DNA of 64,000 bases from Saururus chinensis (taxonomy: Eukaryota; Streptophyta; Magnoliopsida; Piperales; Saururaceae): contig CP141142.1 of NCBI GenBank assembly GCA_035235625.1, forward strand, positions 52,679,644-52,743,643, read 5' to 3'. A program made the position numbers and the translations under genes. A model generated the notes under the pieces. The model was given only the letters and a program-made list of their open reading frames with translations, made no database searches and was not told where the DNA came from. Below, one piece after another: positions 24,011 to 37,419 of this stretch (the stretch's first letter is position 1; each line of letters begins with the position of its first letter).

Positions 24011-24540
24011 ATGAAAAAACGAAAAAAAAAAGTGAAAAATTAATCGTGGTAGGAAAATAAATGCTTGTACACTACTCTCACTTATATGACGTACCCCAAG
24101 TAAATTTAGTTGTCTTAGTGATTTATAATAATTTTACCTTAATGAGTACATAGATATTATTTAAATAAATTAAGAGTAATTTAAAATTTTTATAACTAAA
24201 ATTTTTGTCTTTTTTCAATAAAATATATACATATATTTCTTGAAAACTTAGTTCTGTAGTTATATACGTACTTTAAAAGAAATTTATTTAAATAAAATTA
24301 AATAATTACCTAAATTACATATTTCACGAAATATTTCTAAAACAGGGATGTAGTTTTGGGCTACGCAGGTAGTGACCGTAGTGGCAGGCTGGCAACGCCT
24401 AGGCGGTTTTTAAAAAATTAAATTAAATTATGAAATTAAAATAAATGTACTTAAATTATTTCAGTATTAATGTACTAATTTTATCTTTAGTAAGAACGAA
24501 ATTAGTACTAAAAACAAAATTAATAAAATCTCGTTTCCTT
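24011..24540. other. AT-rich spacer upstream of CUL4
   Basis: AT-rich intergenic DNA with no coding or RNA signature. It ends where a CT-rich tract begins. Confidence 0.5.
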
Positions 24541-24753
24541 CCCTCTCTCTCTTCATTTTCTCTCTTTATTTACTTTCTCTCTCCTCATTATCTCTCTTTT
24601 CTCTCTCTATTCACTCTCCCACCTCTTTGTCTCTCTTATCTCTCTATTCATTCTCTCTATTCATTCTCTCTTCTCACTCTCTCTCCTTTTTCTCTCTCTT
24701 TATTCACTCTCTTCCTCTTTCTGTCTCTATTCACTTTTTTCTCTCTATATGTA
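24541..24753. repeat. CT-rich low-complexity tract
   Basis: Repeated CTCTCT, TATTCACTCTC and TTTCTCTC words, continued by the same kind of sequence at 25,211-25,345. The two halves flank the truncated MITE copy, which suggests that it sits within what was one CT-rich tract. Confidence 0.7.
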
Positions 24754-25209
24754 GGGTCTATTTGAATTAGTAGAAATTGGAAAAAAGGAAAAGAGAAAGA
24801 GAAAGTGAATCCAGGTGAAAGAGAAACTAGGAGATTCTTAAATATTTTTCATTGTTTGGTTACACAAATGATGTTAAAGAAAATTGACAGTGACAGTGGT
24901 GGTAGCGGTAATGATAGTAGTGGCGGTAGTAGTAGCGGTGACAGTGGTTGTGGCGGCGATGGTTGTGGCAATAGTGGTGGTGGCGATGGCGGTAGTGGCG
25001 ATGGCGGTGGTGGTGGTGGCGCCAATGGTGGTGGCGGCGGTTGCAGTGGTGGTGGTAGCGGTGGTGGTGGCGGCGGTGGTAGAAATGGTGGTGACGACGG
25101 TAGCGACGGTGGTTGTGGCGGCGGCGGTAGTGGTGGCGGTGGCGACGGTAGCAGCGATGGTGGTAGCAGTGGTGGCGGCGGCAGCGGTGGTGGTGGTGGC
25201 GGTATTACT
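24754..25209 (-). mobile_element. Truncated PIF/Harbinger-like MITE with GGN array (copy 1)
   Basis: Reverse-orientation partner of the complete element at 41,785-42,637. It starts GGGTCTATTTGAATTAG next to TA, keeps the GAGAAAGTGAATCCAGGTGA and TTGTTTGGTTACACAAATGA blocks, then enters a 0.3-kb GGT/GGC/GAT trinucleotide array (about 24,892-25,205). The other terminal repeat is missing: the array runs into GGTATTACTAAACC and CT-rich DNA. Long Gly-rich, Val/Ala-rich and Thr/Ala-rich frames across it are products of the trinucleotide repeat. Confidence 0.7.
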
Positions 25210-25349
25210 AAACCTCTCTCTATTCACTTTCTCTCCTCTCTCTTTCCTCTTTCTCTCTCTTCTCTCTCTATTCACTCTCTCTCCTCTTTCTCTTTTAGCT
25301 ATCTCTCTTCTTCTCTCTTCACATATACTCTCTCTCCTCTTTTTCTTTA

Positions 25350-25378
25350 CTAGGAATAGTGCACGTGCAAAAGCACGT
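25350..25378 (-). other. Helitron 3' terminus: hairpin plus CTAG end
   Basis: On the minus strand the sequence reads ACGTGC, loop TTTT, GCACGT (25,378-25,363), then nine bases and CTAG (25,353-25,350) followed by T. A short GC-rich hairpin about ten bases before CTRR, inserted before T, is the standard Helitron 3' end. The adjoining Rep remnant on the same strand supports it. Confidence 0.8.
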
Positions 25379-26317
25379 AAAATTTTTTATATAAAATAAT
25401 AAAAATATAATATATTTTTTATAATAAGTTCCTTCAAATAATCTATCTTGGCCTTAAAAACTCGCGAAACAATATTAGGTCTATTGGATACATATTCTCC
25501 AGGTTTCAATTAGCTAGTAATCTCAGGCCATTTTGGGCTACATCATTGTAATAAATAAATCTGATTTACTATAACTTTGAACAAGAGCGATGACATCCAA
25601 ATATCTTCGTCTCATATCACGTGGTCCACCAATGAATGATGCTAGTAAAACAACTCGTTTACCTATTCTCTTTCCCTCTATCTCCCCAACAACAACACTA
25701 TCTACTACACCTTGGTAAAACTCTGCTCTTAAAGCACGTTGATTTTGTTTTATAAAGTTCAATCTATTTGTCTCAATTTTCACATACATGTCAACTATAT
25801 ATTGTTGAAATAATCGTCCACCATTGATAATACTCCACGAAGGGTTTGTCCTGATTTGGAATAAGTAGGAATAATATTCCCTACAAGTCACATCAGTGCA
25901 TCATCTTTGAAGTTGGCCTTGAATTTGTAATTCTTGCTCAAATTGTTCTATGCTATATGGATATATTGAATTTGCTAAACAACAACGTTTAATCCGAGCA
26001 TGCCAACCAGTCGCATCACTTGGAAATAACAACGGGTATTGTAAAGGGTCATAACATCCATAATAAAGTTGAACTTTATAAGATTCACCTTGTTTTCCAT
26101 GAACAATAATTTTCCTTTCTTGCTCACTTGTTTCATCATCTCCTTTGATCCAAATAGCAGCCACTTGAGACGAAGATGGTGCATTGTAGACACATTGATC
26201 ATGAGCACAACTTTTCTGAATACCAATTCTCAAGTCACGAACATCCCCCATATGGCTAAGTTGCCGCAGAAATTGAGCTTGATTGATTTCAAGAATTTTA
26301 ATAATCTTTTGTACCAA
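25350..26317 (-). pseudogene. Helitron deletion derivative with Rep-region remnant
   Basis: Minus-strand translation matches Helitron RepHel proteins. 26,317-25,901 carries the N-terminal block with a QVAAIW segment and YYGCYDPLQYPLLFP. 25,891-25,538 carries CREYYSYLFQIR, GGRLFQQYIVDMYVK and FIGGPRDMRRRY, which belong to the Helitron-like N/Rep region. With a stop and frame change, the similarity continues to about 25,415 (PKMA, then VSRVFKAKIDYLKELI-like traces). The sequence then goes straight to the 3' terminus at 25,350. The catalytic Rep tail and the whole helicase are absent, so it cannot move by itself. Several stops confirm decay. Confidence 0.85.
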
Positions 26318-27479
26318 TGTTTAACAACATTATATATTTTAGTTAAATTGCCCATTAGTTCTCAAGGCAAGGTAGAAATTGATTTTGTCATTATTTGTCT
26401 TTCAAATTTTGAAGGAGTTAGGTATGTTATGTTGATGGTTATGGCCTGAAATATAAGATTTGGCGCCCATTGTCAATTTTATTTAACAGATAATATGTTA
26501 ATTGTAATTTAAAAATAAAATAAATTTAAAATGTGTATTAAATAATCGGTATTTCCACATTTATTCAGGAATCATTTTTAAAATAATTTGTTTTCAAAGT
26601 AATTAATTGTGATTCTATTTATAACACATATTTATGTGTATGTATTTGTGTGTGTGTATATATATATACACACATAGACACACACACACACGTAGTACAA
26701 ACAACTATCAAACACAATATTTAAATGAAATGACCTAATGTGGTTGTTTGATTGACAAATATATTAACAACATGGAGTGTCCATAAAACTTCACAATGTT
26801 GAGTGTGGAACCTACTTAGTATAACCAAATAAAGGAGAGAAATAGCTGGAAAATCTTAATCTTAATACAAACATGACATCTCATGGCACGACGAAAATAG
26901 ATCTAATGATTGGTCAAGCACATTAGGCAAAAAACCCTACCTCACATCTACCATATAAAATCACAATAGCGACCGACAAATATGTACCTTCAAGGTATGG
27001 AACCAAAAGAAAAATAAGATTTGTATACAAAAGGCTCTTTTCATGACGAATATCAATAATTTAAAAGCTAGAATAACGACAACAGGTTGGCCTCAATGAG
27101 ATTTGTGCAGTCCATTTTTCCTTGATAAATTGAAAAAATGTAACAAGAATTCTAAACCCTCACCATCAATCGAACCATCAATGCAAGCAACCTAAATTTG
27201 TCATTTTAGAAAATCTTAATCTTCTTAACAATTCAAAATCAGATATTTCAAATTCCTCGTTGCCAAGAGGAGTTTGTTGTCCGTTGCTAGGACTAAGAGG
27301 ATGCAAACTTTGAAGAAATCCATTGAACAAAAGATAGACCAAATTGGAGTTGTCATATTCACATGACACAAACGACCACCACAACCAGAACTATCTGCAA
27401 TCAATCAGCCAAAAGCAGGAATATATTTAAACATATACATATATAAAAGTAAATTTTATATTTTGAAATATGCAAGGGC
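26318..27479. other. AT-rich DNA, no gene seen
   Basis: AT-rich sequence with a TG/TA/CA dinucleotide microsatellite at about 26,640-26,690. It may be upstream sequence of the Helitron, but no coding exon was recognised. Confidence 0.45.
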
Positions 27480-29000
27480 ATGCAAAAATCTGTTTGTAAG
27501 CTAGCTCTTTATACAACACTTCCAGATCTTAAGTCTTCTTCTATAAGCATTCCAATGCTCAACATAAGCAAGCATCCGTGCACAATCCATTTTTTAGGTG
27601 ACCCCTAAAGCTTTTTTTTTTAAAAAAAAACAAAATTTAAAGCTAAGTTGATACACAAATAAATAATTACACAAGCAAAAAAACAACACCCATACCAATT
27701 ACATTCACAGAAAAATTAAATAACACACTTAAACTCGAAACAAAGCTTCAAATATTCCCATGAACCCACAGAAAATTAATTTAAAATAACATATTAAATT
27801 TGGAACTCATATCCAACTTTCAACAACCATGCCAAGCTAAAAACGTCCAAGCAAAACGAGATAGAAGAAATAAAATATATTCCATACCGTGCGCAATGAG
27901 CATGTCATAAATATGTATTCATTACAAACAATCAATTAATGAGAGAAATTTGATTTTGCATACAACCTTGGTAAATAAATATAAAGTACGATATAAGACC
28001 AGATGAATATAACAGGAACACACTCTAAAAAAAGCACAAGCTTTCACTACTATTTCATTCTTCCCTAATAAGTAAATGTAGTAGAGACTGTTTAAAAAGT
28101 TGTAAAAACTATCAACAAACCAATAAAACAATGCAAAGATATATTAAATTATTATTATGCAGTCCAAGACATTTTTTTTTTAAAAAAAAGTAAAGAACTA
28201 ACCTAAGAATGCTTTTAAAGTAAATGTTCTTACTCAGGATGAACGTTTTTTCTGGACCTCAACACATTGGCTACCAAATATATTGATCCTTGTCTTTAGA
28301 ACATGTTGCATATGGAATTTCATGGTAAATGGAGAGTAAATCATCCATGTACTTTATGCATTAAATATCTATATTTAGAAAATTTGAAGAACATGGAAAT
28401 ACCTGTCCGAACGCTACTTCTTTTTATACAACTTGCACGGCTTAGGCCTTCTTCTGTAAGTATTTCAATGCCTAACAGAAGCAACCACCCGGGGGTTATC
28501 AATCGGTCAGTTCTTCTCGAAACTACAGAAAAAAGAAAAAGAAAAATTAGTGCATAAGTTGGTGCGCAATTAAATAATTACACAAGAAAAAAATCACCGT
28601 ACACACTAATTAGATTCTAAAGCCATAGAATAATTAAACAAGGCATGAAAACTTGAAATAAAGTTTCCAATATTTATATGAACCCATCAAACATGAATTT
28701 AAAATAAGAAATTAAATATGGAACTCACAACCAAATTTCAAGAATCATGTCATGCTAAAACGCTCAAAGAAAATAAGTTTGAATAAATAAAATATATTGC
28801 ATACCACGCACAACGACCATATTGTGCAAACATATTCATTACAAACAATCAATTAATAAGAAATTTTTGATATTGCACACAACCTTTGTCTACAAATATA
28901 AAATACGATACAAAAGGGACAAAACAATTTAAAGCAGAGATCTTGTATATGAAAACATCAAATGAATATAACAGGAAAGGACTAAAATAAGACAAAATCT
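27480..29000. repeat. Diverged direct repeat pair, about 0.9 kb apart
   Basis: 27,490-28,020 and 28,405-28,980 share the same blocks in the same order: TTTATACAAC near the start, CTTCTTCTRTAAGYATT-like, TAAATAATTACACAAG, AAATAAAATATATT, CATTACAAACAATCAATTAA and ATATAACAGGAA. The two copies are clearly diverged. No terminal features identify the family. Confidence 0.7.
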
Positions 29001-29599
29001 TTCCTTTGCACTACCATCAAAAATTATGATAAACACCAATAAAATAACATGAAAATATATCTAATCAAGGAAAGTAAGGACATCTAAGTTAGATCTCGAG
29101 ATCTAATTCACCTAAATCTCAAGCTGCCAAAACCAAAAGAATTTCCATATAACAAAGGTAACTGAACCCAGAAATCAAAGCCTTGATCCGATAGAAAATA
29201 AAGGAAACATAAAAAAGGATAGCCTGTCAAATTTTGAAACTAAACTCTCCATCTACCCAACAGCAAACACATATGTATGTAAATGACACAAATCAAATCT
29301 ATTTGGCCTGAGTCAAACTATAGCGGATCCCAATTAAATCCACAAAGCAAGATGGCGTGAAGGAATCCGAAAGGACACGATAGGGGGAACCGAAAAGGTA
29401 GGACAATGTAACGCAATTATTTTGAAAGAAGATAAAAAGGCAGGAAACTATTCGTAAACAATCCAAAACTGCCACGCACCTACCAATAACAAAGGATTTA
29501 AATAAATTTGACAGCGTAACCAACTTAACGAGGCGTGAAAACATCCATCTACCAAATAAAAAACAGCCCACATTAGTGTCACAATAATCACGGGCAATC

Positions 29600-32500
29600 A
29601 AATACGATTGCATAACTGTTGCGTCTATTAACATGCCATGTGCTAATTGAACAAACCTACCAAATAAATCAGTACACAAAAAGATCACAATAATTAATTA
29701 CAACCTGTAACAATGCCAATACCAAAATTATCCCCAGAAGCAAATCCAATTTACGAGCATCATCGTACAAAACCAAAACATAAGTATGGAGGACATTTTT
29801 GTCCAGCATGATAAATATATTTATACTCAACGTGATAAATCATATCATTAATTACTAATGCCCTATACCTTAAATATACCCGGAAACTAACTAAAATTAC
29901 ACCCAAAAGCGTAGAAAAAGAGGTGATATGAATAGAGGGCATTTTCATCCATTTATGGCAAAGTCTCTCCGATGCCATTAATTTTAACCCCAAATTCCCG
30001 GGATACCCCTATAGAATACCTATAATTGCATGACAAATAACTATACAAACACGTAAATACTTACTCATTCGTGGACTAAACCGTCATACGATAGTTTTCA
30101 AATGTCAATTGCCCGTGGCTCTTGTTATGGATAGTTGAGGGTATTTTCATCCACAAGTGGCAAAATGTCTTGAACACCATCAATTTTGGGCCTAAATTCC
30201 CACTATACCCCTATAGAACAAATATAATTACATAAAATTTAAATTACAAGAACACGTAAATACCCATTCCTTTGTGGCTTAAACTGTAAATCGCCTCTTC
30301 CAAAAGTCAAACTCACCGTGGCTCTTTTAGGGTGGAGGAGGAGGAAAAATTTTAAACGAAACTCGAAGCCAATACGGCATTGACCATCATACATAATACA
30401 TATGACCATAACATGCATCAAATGGTTAGAGTTTCATTCACGCATGTACGCATGTCTGATTAGTCAACTATATCCATCTTAAATTTTTAGGGACAACACC
30501 TATACAACAAATGCTAAAAAAAATGGCATTAAAAAATTTAAAAATAATATCAAGCATATATCTGTAACATCAAAAAACACAATCATAATACCAATATTTG
30601 GCAACAAGTAACTATAAAATACACGGTATATCCCACACAACCAATTTTCAAAGTCTAAAGTAGAATAATCCTTAGATGGCAACCATATAAAAGAACTGCA
30701 TAAAAAAATACTCTATGCATATAAAAAAACTCCAGCAGATATAATAATACCCCTATCTTATTATAAACAAATTATGCAAGACATAATGAAATATACATCA
30801 ATTTTTTTGAACCAAGCATCATCTCGTAAAGTGGATCTAAAAACCATAGACAAAAACGTAGCGAAACACACCGCCATTTGCAAAACACCATAGAAAACCA
30901 AATGGCCACATGAACTAAAATAATTCTTACCAAAGCAATGAATAACCTAGAAAATCTATATCGGAAACCTTTAACCAATAATCTAAAAGCTCAATATCCT
31001 ACATGTATAACACAACAAAAAATAACATAATTCCAAATTTGAAAACTAACTACCTACCACATTTGTTGTCATGAACTACACAAAATTGAGCAAATAGAAA
31101 CGAGTTTCAAAATCTCCCAACTACGAAATGGTAACGGCCGAATATAGTTTGGTTCCTCTCATTATTTGACAACAAAGACTATAATTTCTTTGGTCCAAAT
31201 TTCCACTTACCTACAAAATAAAAATCCATAAAATGCGACAATTAGTATCTATAATATTGCAGATCACATAAAACAGTAACCCCAATATCGCTCATGAGCA
31301 CAAGAAAATAATATTTGAATGGAAACTACCATTCGGGCACAACAATGACACAACTCCTTATAAAAAAAATATAGCTACACTTCAAATTTAAAGCTTACAC
31401 TTATATATCAATAGCTCTAAATAACCACTCAAAAAAACACTAAATATCATAAGATACAACCCAAATCCTAGAATTACCATTAACAAAATAAACTTAACAA
31501 GAAGTCACGAGGAACATATCATTGCTCGCAAAAATTACAACCACCGAACCCCAAAAGAGCAACTAAACACATAGGTTATAGACAGTGGGCAGCTGTGAGA
31601 GAGGATTTGTGCTAGAAATGGGCCATGCCAAAAATCACTTAAATCTATGTAAAATTCCATTTATAATGAACGAAGTTGAAAAGGAAGGTTAAAACGTGCA
31701 CTAATTAAATTGAATGAAGTTGAAAAGGCATGAACAATTTAACACACAAAGAAAATAAACTTAAAATGCATGAAACGTTTCATTAAAGGCAAGAAACGCC
31801 CCCCTCTTAAATGTAATCTAACTCAAAAGGTAAGAAACAGCCCCCTCTTAAATATAATCCAACTGAAAAGGTAAGAAACGCCCCCCTCTTAAATGACGTC
31901 CATTAACATGCCATAAAGTAATTAAAATAACCTACCAAATAAATCACTACCCATAAATATCACATTAATTATTGACAACCGATAACAATGTAAATACCAA
32001 AACTATCCCCAAAAACAAATCTAAATTACGAACATCATAGAACAAAACTGAAACATAAGTATGAAGGACATTTTTGTCCAACGTGATAAATTTATTCATC
32101 CTCAATAAGTATCATTAATTACTAAGATCCCATACCTTAAATATCCCCAAAAATTATCCAAAATTACATCAAAACGAGTAGGAAAAGGAGGGATATGAAT
32201 AGAGGGCATTTTTGTCCGCATGTGGCAAAGTGTCTCGGACGCCATTAATTTTGACCCCAAATTCCAGGGATACCCCTATAAAATATATATAATTAATGAG
32301 AAATTAACTACATAACCACGTAAATACCCACTCCTGCATGGCATAAAAGGTCATTTGCCAGTTGGAAAAAGTCAAACTGGCTGCGGCTCTTTTTATGGAG
32401 AGCTAAGGGCATTTTTGTCCAAAAGTGGCAAAGTGTCTCGGACACCATTAATTTTAGGCTTAAATACCCGTTATACCCCAGCAGAATACAAATTATTACA

Positions 32501-32612
32501 TAAAACTTCAATTAAGTAAATACGTAAAAACCCATTCCCCTTATGGACGAAATTGTAAATCGTACATTAAAAAGTCAAACTCTCCGCGGCTCTTTTAGGG
32601 TGGAGGATTTAC
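29600..32612. repeat. Long direct duplication (about 0.7 kb copies, 2.26 kb apart)
   Basis: 29,630-30,340 matches 31,905-32,605: AACATGCCAT, CCTACCAAATAAATCA, AAACATAAGTATG, GGACATTTTTGTCCA, GATATGAATAGAGGGCATTT and CCCCAAATTCC recur in order. Within each copy a shorter block repeats again (GGCATTTT..TCC, GGCAAAGTGTCTCGGACRCC, ATTAATTTT, ATACCCC and GCGGCTCTTTT; starts near 29,937, 30,130, 32,200 and 32,408), so the pattern is two-level. A 41-bp repeat of three copies (AAACGCCCCCCTCTTAAAT) lies at about 31,790-31,897 just before the second copy. No ORF of note. Confidence 0.7.
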
Positions 32613-32677
32613 TATCTCTTCTCTTCTTTCTTTATGGGAAAGAGAAAGAAGAAAGGCGAGAGAGTGAGGAGAGAGTC

Positions 32678-35600
32678 TGGAGCGATATTGCTAGACTAAT
32701 AGAGCGATATTATTAAACTAATGGAGCGATATTGCTAGACTAATAGAGCGATATTATTAAACTAATGGAGCGATATTGCTACACTAATATAACGATATTG
32801 CTATATAAATGGAGCGATATTAAACCACTAATGGAGCGATATTGATCTACTAATGGAGCGAGAAGCTACACTAATGGAGCAATATTGCTCAACTAATGGA
32901 GCGATATTGCTCCACTAATGGAGTGCTATTTCTAAACTAATGGAGCGATATTGCACCACTAATAGAGTGATATTGCAACACTAATGAAGCGATATTAATA
33001 TACTAATAGAGCGATATTGCTACACTAATAAAGCCATATTGCTACACTAATGAAGCGATATTGCTATACCAATGGAGCGATATTACTAAACTAATGGAGC
33101 AATATTGCTACACTAATAAAGCGTATTGCTTTACCAATGGAGCAATAAGCTACACTAATGGAGCAATATTGCTAAACTAATAGAGCGATATTGCTCCACT
33201 AATTGAGTGCTATTTCTAAACTAATTGAGCGATATTGCACTACTAATGGAGCTATATTGCTCCACTATTTGAGCGATATTAAAATACTAATGGAGCGATA
33301 TTGCTACACTAATAAAGCGATATTACTATACTAATAAAGCGATATTGCTACACTAATTGAGCGAAATTGCTACACTAATGGAGTGATATTGCTCCACTAA
33401 TGAAGCAACATTGCTCTACTAATGGAGCGAGTTTACTAAACTAATAGAGCGATATTGCTATACTAATAGAGTAATATTGTGCTGCTAATGGAAAGATATT
33501 AAACCACTAATTGAGCGATATTGCTCCACTAATAGAGTGATATTACTAAACTAATAAAGTGATATTGCTGTACTAATAGAGCTATATTGCTACACTAATA
33601 GAGCGATAAGCTACACTAATGGAGCGATATTGCTAAACTAATGGATAGTGATTTTATTACGCTAATGGAGCAGTATTGCTACATTAATATAATTATATTA
33701 CTACACTAATATAGCGAATTTAATATACTAATGGAGTGATATTTCTCTACTAATGGGGCGATATTGCACCACTACTAGAGCGATATTGCTCCACTAATGG
33801 AACGATATTACTAAACTAATGGAGCGATATTGCTACACTAATAGAACGATATTACTATACAAATGAAACGATTTTGAACTACTAATGGAGTGATATTGCT
33901 CTACTAATGGAGCGAGAAGCTACATTAATTGAGCAATATTGCTTAACTAATGAAGCGATATTACTCTACTAATGGAGTGCTATTTCTAAACTAATGGAGC
34001 GATATTGCACCACTAATGGAGCGATATTGCAACACTAATGGAGCGATATTAATATACTAATTGAGCGATATTGCTACACTAATAAAGTGATATTGCTAAA
34101 CTAATAGCGCGATATTGCTAAACTAATAGAGCGATATTGCTCTACTAATGGAGCGAGATTGAACTACTAATGGAGCGATATTGTAAAACAAGTGGAGCGA
34201 TATTGCTACACTAATGGAGCAATATTTCTAAACTAATAGAGCGATAATCTACACTAATGGAGCGATATTGCTAAACTAATGAAGTGATATTGCTCTACTA
34301 ATGGAGCGATATTGAACCACGAATAGAGCGATATTGCTCCACTAATTGAGCAATATTACTACACCAATGGAGCGATATTGCTAAACTAATGGAGCTATAA
34401 GCTACACTAATGGAGCGATATTGCTAAACTAATGGTGCGATAAGCTACACTAATGGAGCGATACTGCTCCACTAGTGGAGCAATATTGCTAAATTAATTG
34501 AGCGATATTACTACACTAATAGAGCGATATTGCTATACTAATAGAGCGATATTGAACCACTAATAGAGTGATATTGATCCACTAATGAAATCATATTACT
34601 AAACTAATGGCGCAATTTTGTTATACTAATGGAACGATATTCCACCATTAATGGAGCGATATTGCTCTACTAATAGAGCAAGATTGAACTACTAATGGAG
34701 CAATATTGCTACACTAATTGAGCGATATTGCTCCACTAATGGAGCGATATTGCTAAACTAATAGAGCGATAATCTACATTAATGGAGCGATATTGCTAAA
34801 CTAATTGAGCGATATTGCTACACTAAAAGAGCAATATTGCACCACTAATGGAGCGATATTGTTCTACTAATGGAGCGAGATTAAACTACTAATGGAGCGA
34901 GATTAAACTACTAATGGAGCGATATTGCTACACTAATGGAGTGATATTACTACACTAATGGAGCGATATGGTTAAACAAATGGAGCGATATTGCTGCACT
35001 AATGGAGCGATATTGCTCCACTAATGGAGCGATATTGCTAAACTAATAGAGAGATATTGCTCCAGTAATGGAGCGATATTGCTTAACTAATTAGGCGATA
35101 TTGCTCTACTAATAGAGCGAGTTTACTAAACTAATGGAGCAATATTGCTATAGTAATAGAGCAATATTGTTCTACTAATGGAGCGATATTGAACCACTAA
35201 TGGAGCGATATTACTACACTAATGGAGCGATTTTGCTAAACTATTGGAGCAATATTGTTCCATTAATTGAGCGATATTTTAAAACAAATGGAGCGATATT
35301 GCTAAACTAATGGAGCGATATTGCTCTACTAATGGAGCGATATTGAACCACAAATAGAGCGATATTGCTCCACTAATGGAGCGATATTGCTCCACTAATG
35401 GAGCAATATTACTACAATAATAGAGCGATGTTACTAAACTAATGAAGCTATAAGCTGCACTAATGGAGTGATATTGCTAAACTAATGGAGCAATAAGCTA
35501 CACTAATGGAGCGATATTGCTCCACTACTAGAGCGATATTGCTAAATTAATGGAGTGATAATACTACACTAATAGAGCGATATTGCTCTACTAATAGAGC

Positions 35601-36262
35601 GATATTGAACAACTAATAGAGTGATATTGTTCAACTAATGGAGCGATATTACTAAACTAATGGCGAGATATTACTATAGTAATAGGGCAATATTGCTAAA
35701 CTAATGTAGCGATATTGTTACACTAATGGAGCGATATTCCACCGCTAATAGAGCAATATTGTTCTACTAATGGAGCAATATTGTTCTACTAATGGAGTGA
35801 TATTACTAAACTAATGGAGCGATATTGCTATACTAATAGAGCAATATTGATCTACTAATTGAGCGATATTTAACCACTAATGGAGTGATATTGAACCACT
35901 AATGCAGCGATATTACTATACTAATGGAGCGATATAGCTCTACTAATGGAGCGATATTGTTCTACTAATGGAGCGATATTGCTAGACTAATAGAGCGATA
36001 TTACTCTATGAATGGAATGATATTGAATCACAAATTGAGAGATATTGCTTTACTAATGGAGCGATAAGCTACACTAATGGAGCGATATTGCTACACTAAT
36101 ACAACGATATTACTCCACTAATGTAGCGATATTACTAAACTAATGGAGCGATATTGCTATACTAATAGAGTGATATTGCTCTACAAATGGAGTGATAGAA
36201 CCACCAATAGAGTGATATTGCTCCACTAATGGAGTGATATTGCTAAACTAATTGAGCGATAT
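32678..36262 (+). repeat. 22-bp satellite family A, block 1
   Basis: Head-to-tail array of a 22-bp unit made of GAGCGATATTGCTACA followed by CTAATG, about 160 units. Common variants are GAACCACTAATG, GCTCCACTAATG and GCTAAACTAATG in the second half, and a shortened GCGATAAGCTACACTAATGGA form. Units diverge at several positions with no spacers. The left edge abuts GA-rich sequence at 32,630-32,677. The right edge is the LTR retrotransposon insertion at 36,263. Confidence 0.95.
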
Positions 36263-36603
36263 TGTTGTGAACATTTTAAGGGCCTATTATTAGGTAATTA
36301 TGTAATAAGGGCATTTAGGTAATTTGGGTTAATTAAGTAATTAGTGCTTTATTTTAATTATGCTAATGGGCCTTAGGTGCTTGTTAGTGAGCCCATTAGT
36401 TAGCCTATTTAAATGTAAGGGCTACGCCCTAAGTTGATTAGTGAATGATTAATTGTCTGTGTTTCTCCCATTTCTTCTGTGCTTCTCCCCTTTCTGTCTA
36501 ATGGCCATGCCATCCACTCTCCCCTTTCCTGGTCCCTGCGCCGCTCCATGCTTGTGGACAACCGTCCACAACATTGGTATCAGAGCAGTTTCGATCCCCG
36601 GCC

Positions 36604-37419
36604 ATGGTTCCTGCGACAGCCAGCAAACCCACTTTGTCAGAGATCATGGCTGTATTGCAGACCATGAATGTGCGCCTGGCAAAGGTAGAGGTGAGGTACA
36701 AGGCGGCTGCACAGTTCGAGGCTGCATGTGCAGTGCCTATTCTACCACCATGGTTGCCCGATGTTCATCCAGCAAAGGAGCTGCCCCAGGACGCCCCACC
36801 TCCTCCACCGCCGAATGATGGTATCAGAGCCAGGGAACTCAAGCTCGCTGGCTGTCCACCGACCATCGTCACTGCAGCATCCAAGTCCAGTTCGGACAGC
36901 CTCCAGGGCACCACCAGTGGGATCAACCCTGGGAAGATGCTCGGACAGCCAGATTTTTCCCCTGCTACACTGGAGCACGCAAGCGGCCAGCCACTTCTGC
37001 AGTTTCAACGACATTGTCTCAACAAGGCCAGCAGCAGACTAGGTGAGGGCGGATGCTCTGGAAGAGCAGCTCTATCTGCCGCGGCGGAGGTATTCAGGAC
37101 CGTGCGGGCTGACCCACACCCGTGGTTCGTGTTCGAGTTCGATGGGGAGCCGGAGTGTATCTCCCGAGTGTTCCCGATCCAGGGCAATCTGCAGGATCTT
37201 CTCTTGGTCAAGGACGGCGACCAGTCCCCCTCCAAACCTGGCAGCCATGGCCTCACCCTCTCCTCCATCATCTGCTGCGAGAAATCCGCGCCAGAGCCAA
37301 GGCCGTCGACCGCCCCGAGCCAGACCTTCCTCGACATCATCCAGGAAGAGGAGGCCAGCAGAACGATGGGGGGAGATGCTCACGCCGTCGAACTCGTAGG
37401 GAGCCAAAATTACATCTAG
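36604..37419 (+). CDS. Gag-like / unidentified ORF of the pol-less LTR element (271 aa)
   Basis: Longest frame of the element, opening 30 nt after the 5' LTR at the first ATG. The first 40 residues (LSEIMAVLQTMNVRLAKVE) look like the helical start of a retrotransposon Gag; a Pro-rich stretch follows (about 50-75). No CCHC knuckle is present. From about residue 160 the sequence turns GC-rich and contains WFVFEFDGEP and FLDIIQEEEASR, which do not resemble Gag; this part could be a captured host-gene fragment, but I do not recognise the source. Long frames on the opposite strand over 37,005-37,431 reflect the same GC-rich composition. It is unclear whether a protein is made. Confidence 0.45.
   Translation: MVPATASKPTLSEIMAVLQTMNVRLAKVEVRYKAAAQFEAACAVPILPPWLPDVHPAKELPQDAPPPPPPNDGIRARELKLAGCPPTIVTAASKSSSDSLQGTTSGINPGKMLGQPDFSPATLEHASGQPLLQFQRHCLNKASSRLGEGGCSGRAALSAAAEVFRTVRADPHPWFVFEFDGEPECISRVFPIQGNLQDLLLVKDGDQSPSKPGSHGLTLSSIICCEKSAPEPRPSTAPSQTFLDIIQEEEASRTMGGDAHAVELVGSQNYI

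Noticed and set aside
24805-25399. Gly-rich and Val/Ala-rich frames that look like glycine-rich proteins
   Set aside because: They translate the triplet array of a MITE; frames are open on both strands and no promoter or start context is convincing.
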